Of a stretch of DNA of 64,000 bases, positions 9,557 through 17,110 are shown one piece after another (position 1 is the first letter of the stretch; the number at the start of each line of letters is the position of its first letter). This DNA comes from JABFRG01 sp046351415 (GTDB taxonomy: Bacteria > Myxococcota_A > Polyangia > Polyangiales > Polyangiaceae): positions 124,001 through 188,000 of the forward strand of contig JAXLYO010000008.1 in NCBI GenBank assembly GCA_046351415.1, in the 5' to 3' direction. Both the position numbers and the translations under genes were made by a program. Below the pieces are notes generated by a model. That model saw only the letters and a program-made list of their open reading frames with translations, was not told where the DNA came from and ran no database searches.

Positions 9557-10189
9557 GTGGTGGACGCCACTTCTCCCAGGGCCGCGTCGTTGCGGGTTCG
9601 CGTCGATACAGCGCGCCTTTGTCTGCGGCCGCCGCGTCCTTCCGACGTTCCGAACATTCGAGCAGCCCTACGCCGAAACGTCGACCACCTTCGTCCCTTC
9701 GAGCCCGAAGGCGCCGACACCTCGAAGCTTGCGGCTGTGGTTGCGATGGTCGAGCGCGAGCGTGCCCTGTGGCGGAGAGATGCGAAGTACACCTTGTTCG
9801 CGTTTGCGCGCGCCGGTGCACGTGACGTCGTCGGAAAGGTCGCGCTGAGTGGTATTCACCGCGCGTCGTTCCAGTCGGCCTTTCTCGGGTATTGGGTGGA
9901 CGCCGACTCGTGCGGTAGAGGTTATGCGACGGAGGCGGTGGCAGGCATGCTCGCGTTCGCCTTCGGTCCCCTCGGCCTGCATCGCGTCCAGGCGGCCATC
10001 ATGCCGAGAAATGCGCCGAGCCTGTCCGTTGCGGCGAAGGTTGGGTTTCGTCACGAAGGAACGGCGAAGAACTATCTGAAGATCGCCGGCTCCTGGGAGG
10101 ACCACCACATCTTCGCGTTGACGAAGGAAGACTACGACGCGGGGCTTGGCAAGCCGGCGTCGTTCGAAGCGCCCCACATCGCCGTTTGA
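9557..10189 (+). CDS. GNAT-family N-acetyltransferase (RimJ/RimL type)
   Basis: Transfers an acetyl group from acetyl-CoA to an amine, often a ribosomal-protein N-terminus in this subfamily. The RimJ/RimL layout is clear: the N-terminal LCLRPPRPSD segment, the central LGYWVDADSCGRGYATEA with the acetyl-CoA pyrophosphate-binding RGYAT element, and the C-terminal NAPSLSVAAKVGFRHEGTAK. The reading frame extends upstream to 9473, but that part is unlike the family, so I place the start at the GTG at 9557 (or 9560), giving 210 residues. Target unknown. It is probably the first gene of a two-gene unit with the ComF-type gene that follows 34 bp later. Confidence 0.88.
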   Translation: MVDATSPRAASLRVRVDTARLCLRPPRPSDVPNIRAALRRNVDHLRPFEPEGADTSKLAAVVAMVERERALWRRDAKYTLFAFARAGARDVVGKVALSGIHRASFQSAFLGYWVDADSCGRGYATEAVAGMLAFAFGPLGLHRVQAAIMPRNAPSLSVAAKVGFRHEGTAKNYLKIAGSWEDHHIFALTKEDYDAGLGKPASFEAPHIAV

Positions 10190-10223
10190 CGCAACCGCGG
10201 GTGGTTTCGGCCGATGGGCCGTC

Positions 10224-10874
10224 GTGCATTGGACCTTCGCCAAACTCCGCGACTTGTTTGCACCGAGAGGGTGCCTCGCATGCGACGCCGTGGTGACGAC
10301 GTGGGTGGCCTTCTGCAAGACGTGCACGACGTCGGTGGTCCGGTTGAGCGGGCCCGTGACGACGGCGGGTGGCCTCTCGGTGCTGTCGCCCTTCGTGTAT
10401 GGCGGATCCGTTGCCGATACGATTTTGCGGCTCAAGTTCGGAGGGCGTGGTGATCTCGCCGAGCCCATGGCGGCGTTGGTTGCAGCCTCGTGCAACGTTC
10501 TCGCATTTCGCGAGCAGCCGTGCGCGCTCGTGCCCGTACCTTCGAGTCCGTCTCGACTCGCAGAGCGCGGGTTCAATCCTCCTTCGCTCGTGGCAGCGGA
10601 GTTGTCCAAACAGTGGCGCCTTCCACGCGAGTACCTGCTGGGGCGCATTCCGGGACCGCATCAACTCGGGCTTTCGCGAAAGGAACGCATCGACAACGCA
10701 AAACGAGCGTTCCACTGGAAGGGCGCAAAGCTTGGCGCGCAGAACGCTGTTCTTCTCGTCGATGATGTCACGACGACGGGAGCCACACTCGATGCATGTG
10801 CGAGGGTCCTGTCAGAAAACGGCGTCCGGGTGGTGGCTGCCGTTACGGTAGCCGTAGCCGACCCCGATCGCTAA
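10224..10874 (+). CDS. comF: ComF-family phosphoribosyltransferase-like protein
   Basis: ComF proteins combine a Cys-containing N-terminus with a type I PRTase fold and are linked to DNA uptake or recombination. Here the N-terminal Cys motif is CLAC followed by FCKTC, a four-Cys zinc-finger pattern. Then come LRLKFGGRGDLA, VPVPSSPSRLAERGFN and the PRPP-loop VLLVDDVTTTGATLDAC. The frame is open back to a TTG at 10146, inside the acetyltransferase gene, but the GTG at 10224 gives a family-like N-terminus (216 residues) with no overlap, so I prefer it. The 3' end overlaps the convergent glycosyltransferase-like gene by 32 bp. No other competence gene is nearby. Confidence 0.88.
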   Translation: MHWTFAKLRDLFAPRGCLACDAVVTTWVAFCKTCTTSVVRLSGPVTTAGGLSVLSPFVYGGSVADTILRLKFGGRGDLAEPMAALVAASCNVLAFREQPCALVPVPSSPSRLAERGFNPPSLVAAELSKQWRLPREYLLGRIPGPHQLGLSRKERIDNAKRAFHWKGAKLGAQNAVLLVDDVTTTGATLDACARVLSENGVRVVAAVTVAVADPDR

Positions 10875-12411
10875 CGTGCGCAGTTCCGTGGAGACATGTG
10901 CATTTTACATGTGATACGTCGATCGCCTGCAGTCCAAGCGATGGCACCTTCTGCAAAGGTCCAGGCTCCAAACAGTGGGTATCCACTTGCGAAGCTTCGC
11001 TTCGGTCCACGACCAAATACGTGCGATTCGGTGCAGTGGCGCACTCTTCATCGAGAAGCGTGGATAGGGGAGCTTTCTTGAACCGATTCGTGTCTACGAT
11101 CGCATGCCGGACCACGGCGCCGGCATTGTTCTCCGCACTGCGTAGTGTGACGTCGTCTCGTCCGACGAGTGCGCCGATCGCAATCATGTCGTCTCCCTGC
11201 ACGACGAGACGTGCACCTTGCGGAAGACGCTCGCGAAGCTGGGACGCTTCGGTGAACGCCGCACGATAATCACTACCGAAGTCGAAGGCCGACTGCCGGA
11301 ATTCGTGCGCCATCAGAGGAAGCAGAAGACAGAGAGCCACCTTCCGAGAGCCTTCGCCGATGCCGGACCTCGTCAGCAGCAGCGCCACGACGTAGACGAT
11401 CGCGGGCAATACGAGGAGGAGGTGATGGCGGTATGCGCCGTAGTGGAAGCAGAGCAGGATGACGAGGAGCGCCCCACTTCCGAGTGTCCATGCGAGTGCT
11501 CCAAACCGTATCCGAAGGCGGTTGGCCTCGGATGCTGAGGCGAGAGCGCCACCTGTCGCGACCCCAATGGCGAGCACGGTCGGCCCCCATAGGTGGACTT
11601 TCCACTCGCCGCGATGAGGTGAAGGCCACCAGCCGCTCGCACCGAGCCCGTCTTCGATGGCCTTTGCGGCCATGAAGAACGCCTCCGCCGGAGACGGAAG
11701 GTGGAACTGCGTCAAATAGGTCGTTCGAGACGGATTTGGACGAATGAAGTACAGGTCCACGACCATCGCGAAGAGCGGAAGAGCGAGACCTGCGAGCACG
11801 TTCCGAAGCGTTCTCGTACGGTAGGTCCAAAGAGTTTCGGTCACGAGGAGACCACCGACAACGCAGCCGGCGTGCACCGACGTAAGCATGCACAAGGCAG
11901 CCCATGCGCCTGCGTGAAGGTTGCGAGGCTTCTTTCTCCTCGAGACGAGCGAGGCTGCCGCAAGAAATGCGAGGCCGAGGCCTGCACCGTACGGTCGTGC
12001 GACGATGCCGAGTTCGTACGCGTAGGTATCCGTCGCGCCGAGGAGGAGCGTGACGAGGAGAGAGAGGCCTCGGCGGGCCGAAAGTGCCTCGAGAAGACGG
12101 AACGTTCCGAGGAGCAGGAGGCCATACCCGACGGCGCCTGCGATCGGCAGCACCCAAGCTGCGGGCACGAGATGGTCGACGACCTTCAGGAAGAGGTGGA
12201 AGAGGGGAGCCACCCCCTCGAGCGCGAGCATGTGAAGGAAGCCGAAACCCGACTGATGGTGGGCGATGAGATAGGCTTGAGTTTCGTCCCCCCAAGGTTC
12301 ATGCCGGTACCGTCCGAAGAGAAGGACGAGGAGCGTCGGCACTCCAAGGAGGAGGTGTGCCGCCGAGGGGGTTCCGGCCCATGAGTGGGCAAGCAAGCGG
12401 CGGAAGCGCAT
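10843..12411 (-). CDS. Polytopic membrane protein, glycosyltransferase-39/PMT-like
   Basis: A 522-residue integral membrane protein with about ten to twelve hydrophobic segments in the first 370 residues, then a soluble C-terminal domain of about 150 residues. The first periplasmic loop carries PWGDETQAYLIA; an acidic pair there is typical of GT-C (PMT/ArnT-type) enzymes, which use lipid-phosphate sugars to glycosylate lipids or proteins on the outer face of the membrane. Further support is LGIVARPYGAGLG, resembling the conserved arginine region. The exact family is uncertain. The frame extends to a TTG at 12423 but the ATG at 12411 is preferred. Its tail is antisense to the end of comF. A strong hairpin lies upstream at 12557. 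Confidence 0.72.
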   Translation of the reverse strand: MRFRRLLAHSWAGTPSAAHLLLGVPTLLVLLFGRYRHEPWGDETQAYLIAHHQSGFGFLHMLALEGVAPLFHLFLKVVDHLVPAAWVLPIAGAVGYGLLLLGTFRLLEALSARRGLSLLVTLLLGATDTYAYELGIVARPYGAGLGLAFLAAASLVSRRKKPRNLHAGAWAALCMLTSVHAGCVVGGLLVTETLWTYRTRTLRNVLAGLALPLFAMVVDLYFIRPNPSRTTYLTQFHLPSPAEAFFMAAKAIEDGLGASGWWPSPHRGEWKVHLWGPTVLAIGVATGGALASASEANRLRIRFGALAWTLGSGALLVILLCFHYGAYRHHLLLVLPAIVYVVALLLTRSGIGEGSRKVALCLLLPLMAHEFRQSAFDFGSDYRAAFTEASQLRERLPQGARLVVQGDDMIAIGALVGRDDVTLRSAENNAGAVVRHAIVDTNRFKKAPLSTLLDEECATAPNRTYLVVDRSEASQVDTHCLEPGPLQKVPSLGLQAIDVSHVKCTCLHGTAHVSDRGRLRLP

Positions 12412-12722
12412 TTTCCGCGGCAATTGCAGTCACCGTGCCACTGCGAAGGCGGGCCAAATCGGCGCTTTCTCGATGCCGCGCGGGCCCTTCGCAGAGCCTT
12501 CTCTGGTGTTTCGATCGTGCGAAAGCACTCTGTGACGCAGGTTGTGCCAAGCTCTGGGGCTGTCCCCGGACGATTTTGGGGACAGCCCACAGCCTCCCGA
12601 TCGTCGGACGAGCGGACAGGCGTGCGAATTTGCGGACATATAGCCAAGCGCTGGCGATGTGGGATAACCTGCCGGAAGGACCGCTCACCTCCTGGGGCGG
12701 TTCGCCGAGAACCAGAATCATC
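12412..12722. other. Divergent intergenic region with a strong hairpin
   Basis: About 310 bp between the divergent starts of the glycosyltransferase-like gene and the GYF_2 protein gene. A plus-strand frame is open through it, but its translation is unlike the downstream protein and it has no convincing start. The only obvious structure is the 11-bp-stem hairpin at 12557-12588. Promoters for both genes should lie here; I could not pick clear -35/-10 boxes. Confidence 0.6.
12557..12588. repeat. Perfect 11-bp inverted repeat (REP-like hairpin or operator)
   Basis: GGGCTGTCCCC at 12557-12567 is exactly complementary to GGGGACAGCCC at 12578-12588, with a 10-nt loop containing four T. The structure is symmetrical on both strands, lies between divergent genes and has no downstream T-tract, so it is not a normal terminator. 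It resembles the GGGGACA-type hairpins seen as dispersed REP elements, but only one copy is present in this window. A repressor operator is the alternative. Confidence 0.6.
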
Positions 12723-15359
12723 ATGGCGAACGACGAGCTTTGGCGTTGGGCAGAACCCGACGGAAAACAGCGCGAGGTTACCCTGGAAGAGCTGCGCATC
12801 GCGTTTTCGCGCGGCATTCTCGTGACCAATACGCCCGTCTGGAGGAAAGGGTTCTCGGACTGGCGGCCGGCGGTCGAAGTCACCGAGCTGAAGGCCAGCG
12901 TCCTTTCCGGGGCGCGCGTTCCCATGCCGAAAGGCGCATCGTTTCCTGGCAAGTCCGTCGCGCAACGCGGCGGTGCGGCCGCGACCGAAGAAGAGCCGCC
13001 TTCGCCTCCGGTCTATACGCCTACGGCGAAACCCCTTCCCGGGCGACCGAGTGCGCCTTCTTTGGAGCTGAAAGGCTCCGAAGGAGAGGGAGAGGCGCCG
13101 GTGCGAAGGCCGACCATGCCGATCCCCTCGGGCCAAGCAGGGGCCGAAGGTGGTGCAGGCCGTAGCGATGCGCCGCGAGAGCGCGCTGCAACGCTCATCA
13201 TCCATGCGGGCGCACCTCCAGCACAGGAGCAAGCTTCGTCCGCGACGGGCGCGCCCATCGTGGTCCCCTCCGCAGAGCCGGACAAGGCGCCGCGCACGAT
13301 TACGCAGCCGCCTCCGGTGATGGACGATGCGGCCGCCGTCGTTCCGGCTGCACCAGAGACGGCGAAGGCCCCCTCGATCGAAGCTGCTCCGACGCCCGCC
13401 GCGCCGCCGGTCGCGGAGGCGCCCGTGCCCGCGAAAGCCGAACCGAAAGTAGAAGCCGCGAGCGGCACGGCAGCGGCAGCCAATGCCCCGTCGCCCGAGA
13501 CGCCGCGCGTACCCGTGCTCGATCTGTCGAGCTCGAAGAAGCTCGCTGCTGCGCAGTCGGCCGCCCCCGATCACTCCCCAGAGAGCGCTCCCACGCGCGA
13601 AGTCCCCGCAGAGAAGCCTTCCGATAGCGATCTTGCTGCGACACAAGAACGACGGCTGAATCCCGCGGCCGCCATGGCGGCTGCAGCGGCGAAAATGGCA
13701 GCAGACTCGACGGCGAAACTCCCGGCTCTCGCCGATGCGGTGCCTGCGGCGGTCAGCACGTCGATGATCTTGAGCGATAGCTCGGCCAAGTTGCCAGATT
13801 CGAGCGGAGCCTTCGAACCCGTGAGCACTGCGAGCCTCCTCGAAGACGTAGAGTCTTCGCCGGAGTCGGTTGAGCCTGCGTCCACCGAGGAGCTCAGCAC
13901 CGACGACCTCATGCCGGCGTCGAATCAAAGCCCGCCGGTAAGGCAGCACAGCATGCCGCCGCCGCTCGAAAAGACGGTTTCGATGCCTCCGAGGCTCGAC
14001 AAAACCGTTTCGATGCGGCCGAGGCAGCCGAGCATTCCTCCGCCCATTCCTGTTTCGGCCCAAGAAGCGGCCGACCGAATGGGCATGGGACGCTTGCCGC
14101 CCCCGGATATCTCGCTCGAAGAAGAGCGGGCTCAACGTGCAGCTGCGACGCTTCCGCCCGGAGCAGAGGGGGCGTCAGGGGGCATCCCTGCCGGCGTTCC
14201 TTGGGTGGGCGTCATCATCGCTCTCGCGTCCGTTGGTTTTGGTGCATACTACATGGGTCGAGCGGGCGGAGAGAAACCGGTGGTTCCGCCGCCCGCCGTC
14301 ATCGTCACCACGGTACCCGTTGCGACCGCAGTGCCCTCCGCGGTTGCCTCTGCGCCAGAGACGCCGAAGGAGCTTCGCTGCAAGCTCTCCGCGAATGCGC
14401 GCAGTCTCGCGCCGAAGACGGTCGTGTCCGTCGGAATCGACGTCGCGGCCGGGCCCGATGGCTACGCCGTCGGCTACGCCACGAGCCCGAGAGATGCGGT
14501 AGCGGTTCGTCTCGACGGAAGCTCGTTCGCTCCGCTCGACATGGTGCGCGGTAAGGCTCCGAGCGACCTTCGCCGTGTCGTACCCATTTTGGCCGACAAG
14601 ATCGCCGTCCTGGGTGAAATCGACACGCCCGTCTCCGGCGTGACGAAACGACGCCTTGCGCGCGGTTCGAGCGCTTACGTGGGCCTCGCGAAAGACCACT
14701 TCGTTTGGGGCAAGAGCGACAGCGCACCGCCTGACCAATTGCTGACGATGTCGGCGGCCAAGGTCGAGGCCCTGCGCGCAACTGCTTTCACCGAGGGGAA
14801 CGTTGCGTTCGCCTACCGGTCCGATGGCGCGATCTGGGTGGGGACGAGCCAATCGGGCGACGTTCCGCAGCGCTTCGCGGGCTTGGGGGGAGGCGTCGGC
14901 TCTCCGGCGCTTGCCGCGGTCGGCAATTCGGTTCTCGTCGTTTGGGCAGACCGCAAGAGCGCAGATGATCCGTGGGTTTTGCGCATCGGGGAACACCGCC
15001 CGGGCAGTGCACCGCCTGAGCCGAGAACGTTCGAGTCGACGGGAGGGCTTGGAGGAGCTCGCCTCTCACCCGCACTCTCGAGCGCAGGCGACGATCGCGC
15101 GCTCCTCGTTTGGACCGACGAAGGGAGCCGCGGCGGCGACATCGTCCACGAAGTCCGGGGACAGCTCGTAGACAAGAAAGGCAGCTCGATCGGAGCGGCG
15201 TTCAGCGTCTCGATGCCTGACATGAACGCGGGGCAGCCGCAGGTGGCACTTGCTCCCGGGGGCTCCGACAAGGGGCTCCGTGGCATCGCTTCGTTCCTCG
15301 TCGCCACCGAAAATGGCTTCGAGGTCGCCGGAGCACCTCTTTCTTGCGTGCGCGAATGA
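12723..15359 (+). CDS. GYF_2-type / single-TM / large periplasmic domain protein
   Basis: An 878-residue membrane protein of unknown function. Residues 1-50 (LWRWAEPDGKQREVTLEELR, then WRKGFSDWRP) match the bacterial GYF_2 pattern, a small protein-interaction domain common in myxobacteria. A very long Ala/Pro/Glu-rich disordered linker follows to about residue 480 and includes two near-identical KTVSMPPRLD/KTVSMRPRQP units. A transmembrane helix (VGVIIALASVGFGAYYMG) lies near residue 500. The C-terminal 350 residues contain beta-repeat units such as GYAVGYAT, VLVVWAD and ALLVWTD, spaced like blades of a beta-propeller, and should be periplasmic. ATG 12723 is chosen because the GYF_2 motif starts right after it. 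It overlaps the next lipoprotein gene by 4 bp. Confidence 0.75.
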   Translation: MANDELWRWAEPDGKQREVTLEELRIAFSRGILVTNTPVWRKGFSDWRPAVEVTELKASVLSGARVPMPKGASFPGKSVAQRGGAAATEEEPPSPPVYTPTAKPLPGRPSAPSLELKGSEGEGEAPVRRPTMPIPSGQAGAEGGAGRSDAPRERAATLIIHAGAPPAQEQASSATGAPIVVPSAEPDKAPRTITQPPPVMDDAAAVVPAAPETAKAPSIEAAPTPAAPPVAEAPVPAKAEPKVEAASGTAAAANAPSPETPRVPVLDLSSSKKLAAAQSAAPDHSPESAPTREVPAEKPSDSDLAATQERRLNPAAAMAAAAAKMAADSTAKLPALADAVPAAVSTSMILSDSSAKLPDSSGAFEPVSTASLLEDVESSPESVEPASTEELSTDDLMPASNQSPPVRQHSMPPPLEKTVSMPPRLDKTVSMRPRQPSIPPPIPVSAQEAADRMGMGRLPPPDISLEEERAQRAAATLPPGAEGASGGIPAGVPWVGVIIALASVGFGAYYMGRAGGEKPVVPPPAVIVTTVPVATAVPSAVASAPETPKELRCKLSANARSLAPKTVVSVGIDVAAGPDGYAVGYATSPRDAVAVRLDGSSFAPLDMVRGKAPSDLRRVVPILADKIAVLGEIDTPVSGVTKRRLARGSSAYVGLAKDHFVWGKSDSAPPDQLLTMSAAKVEALRATAFTEGNVAFAYRSDGAIWVGTSQSGDVPQRFAGLGGGVGSPALAAVGNSVLVVWADRKSADDPWVLRIGEHRPGSAPPEPRTFESTGGLGGARLSPALSSAGDDRALLVWTDEGSRGGDIVHEVRGQLVDKKGSSIGAAFSVSMPDMNAGQPQVALAPGGSDKGLRGIASFLVATENGFEVAGAPLSCVRE

Positions 15360-16129
15360 ACAACCCCCTCCCTCGAAGTGTCGCCCTTACGCTCGTGCTC
15401 TGCGCGAGCGCCCTTACGAACGTCTCGTGCGTCAACAACCAGACGCATCACGTATCGAAAGGCGAACTCTACCAGCCTGGGAAAGCTGCCTACGACGCCT
15501 TCTTCAAAGACGTGAATGCTCTCCAGAAGCAGACTGTCCTTTGGCAGGAAGATCGAAAGGACGCGCTGAAGCCGCTGTGGAATCAGCTGTCGCTTCTCCC
15601 TGACACCCCCGAGGTCTCGGTGCTCGAGGCGATCTCTCTTGCAGTGAGTCAGCTCGGCGCCGGCGCCGGCCCCTGGCGCCTCGAAGGCTCGGGACAAGAA
15701 GTGAAGGTCGTCGAGAGCAGCGGAGCGAGAGCCGAAGGCCCCTTCTTCCGCGTCGTCGAGAACACGGTTCGTGAACAGAGAAAGCGCGCCGAAAAAATGC
15801 GACGCACCATTCCGAACATCGCGACCCTCGAGAAGACGGGCACCGAACTCAAAGGAACAGTGGGCCGCGACTTCGACAACGCCGCGTTTCGAGAGAACCA
15901 GCGCTCCGTGGGTGAAGAGCTCGACGCAGCCATCAAAGTCGCGGCAGAAGCAGCGCGCCTCGCAGCCAGAGAAGCGCAAGAGGCAGACGATTTCGTGAAT
16001 CTGGTGAAGCGCGCGCTCGCAACCAAGTGCGACGCCCCAGCACCGGCAGCTGTCGCCCCGCCCGCGGGAGGCAAGGCGCCGAAAGGCGAGAAGCCCAAGG
16101 CGGGCGGAGCGGACATCTACAACCCGTAA
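15356..16129 (+). CDS. Coiled-coil lipoprotein, partner of the GYF_2 protein
   Basis: A 257-residue lipoprotein: the signal peptide ends in the lipobox NVSC (residue 25). The mature part is highly charged and helical, with Arg/Lys/Glu/Ala-rich segments from about residue 125 to 225 that look like coiled coil, then a Pro/Gly/Lys-rich tail. I recognise no enzymatic family. The ATG overlaps the GYF_2 gene's stop (ATGA), so the two are very probably translationally coupled. This supports a shared envelope complex: one protein anchored in the inner membrane, the other lipid-anchored. Translation ends at 16129, two bases before the long inverted-repeat element. Confidence 0.78.
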   Translation: MNNPLPRSVALTLVLCASALTNVSCVNNQTHHVSKGELYQPGKAAYDAFFKDVNALQKQTVLWQEDRKDALKPLWNQLSLLPDTPEVSVLEAISLAVSQLGAGAGPWRLEGSGQEVKVVESSGARAEGPFFRVVENTVREQRKRAEKMRRTIPNIATLEKTGTELKGTVGRDFDNAAFRENQRSVGEELDAAIKVAAEAARLAAREAQEADDFVNLVKRALATKCDAPAPAAVAPPAGGKAPKGEKPKAGGADIYNP

Positions 16130-16130
16130 A

Positions 16131-16324
16131 CGCTGCGCTGGGCTTTTCCATCTTCTCCAAGGCCGAAGGGGCCAAAGCACGTCGCAACGCGAGGGTTCAC
16201 TTCGGGGCCGCAGTCGCTGGCCCCGCTCCCCGCTGCCTCGATCCGAAGGGGCCAAAGCACGTCGCAACGCGTAGGTTCCCTTCGGGGCCGCAGTCGCTGG
16301 CCCCGCTCCCCGCTTCGGCGCTCG
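16131..16324 (+). repeat. Left arm of a long inverted repeat: two 72-bp units
   Basis: Contains a leader (16131-16162) and two direct copies of a 72-bp unit at 16163-16234 and 16243-16314, followed by TCGGCGCTCG. Each unit starts CCGAAGGGGCC, ends CCGCTCCCCGCT and holds a hairpin CGGGGCC-N9-GGCCCCG (16203-16225 and 16283-16305). The same sequences recur in opposite orientation at 16877-17110. The arm begins immediately after a stop codon, so its hairpins may end transcription of the upstream operon. Confidence 0.9.
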
Positions 16325-16876
16325 CGTGGGTTCGCGGCGGCAGAGTGCTCGCGAAAGTGCGGGGGTTACCCCGTCCGAGATTCCCTCACGCGCGCTTCGC
16401 TCCGCACTTGCGTTTGATGATGGTCGGCGTTTGGATTTGAGACGACGCCCTGGCGCGGTCACTCGGAGAGGCACCCCCGTACACTTTCGCTTGGGGGGCG
16501 CGAGATTCGAGTCGCCGTTAAGAAGTGCGGCGTCGAGCGGCGGGAGGCGAAAGACTCGAGACAAAACTTAACGACGAATCGCGGCAGCTCTTCGCAGAGC
16601 GGAGGCGCGGGGGCGCGGTCTTCGATATCCACTCTCGCATCGTTCTCCCGTCGGCCGCACGTTCGGAGCCACGCAGAGCGGCGGTTATCGTCCAGTCGTC
16701 AGAGTGACCAGGACAGGAACGCGAAGCGCCGCCGCGCGAGCGCGAAAGAACAACCGGCGTAGCGAATCGCAGGTGAGCGCGGGCATCTACGTTTCCCGGC
16801 GACGCGAGAATGACTGCGAGGAGGAGAGCGAAGCCGTGACCCCCGCGCCGCAGCGTTCTTCCCCCGAGCTGCACCA
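16325..16876. other. 552-bp interior of the inverted-repeat element, no credible gene
   Basis: Lies between the two repeat arms. Short open frames exist on both strands, the longest about 119 codons on the minus strand, with a weakly hydrophobic N-terminus. None has a Shine-Dalgarno site, recognisable domain or codon pattern like the neighbours. I see no transposase or integrase fragment. It may be the cargo or core of a non-autonomous repeat element, or relic DNA. Confidence 0.5.
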
Positions 16877-17110
16877 CGAGCGCCGAAGCGGGGAGCGGGG
16901 CCAGCGACTGCGGCCCCGAAGTGAACCCTCGCGTAGCGCCGAGCTTTGGCCCCTTCGGATCGAGGCAGCGGGGAGCGGGGCCAGCGACTGCGGCCCCGAA
17001 GTGAACCTACGCGTAGCGCCGAGCTCTGGCCCCTTCGGCCTTGGAGAAGAAGGAAAGCCCAGCGCAGCGCCCTTCGGCCTTGGAGAAGATGGAAAGCCTA
17101 GCGCAGCGCC
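16877..17110 (-). repeat. Right arm of the long inverted repeat: two inverted 72-bp units plus a duplicated end
   Basis: The 72-bp units at 16887-16958 and 16967-17038 are reverse complements of the units in the left arm, with only a few mismatches, and carry the same GC hairpin. The outer end (17039-17110) contains two tandem copies of the segment found once at the left end (16131-16162), so the right arm is longer by about 40 bp. It abuts the stop codon of the dsbD-like gene at 17111. Confidence 0.9.

Noticed and set aside
12357..12722. Upstream extension of the GYF_2 reading frame
   Set aside because: Residues before the ATG at 12723 are not family-like and cross the hairpin and the divergent promoter region.
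12186..14135. 649-codon minus-strand open frame
   Set aside because: Arg-rich translation opposite the low-complexity linker of the GYF_2 gene; no family-like segment.
16518..16877. 119-codon minus-strand frame inside the inverted-repeat element with a slightly hydrophobic start
   Set aside because: No ribosome site, no homology-like pattern, and Arg/Ser-rich; too weak to call a gene.
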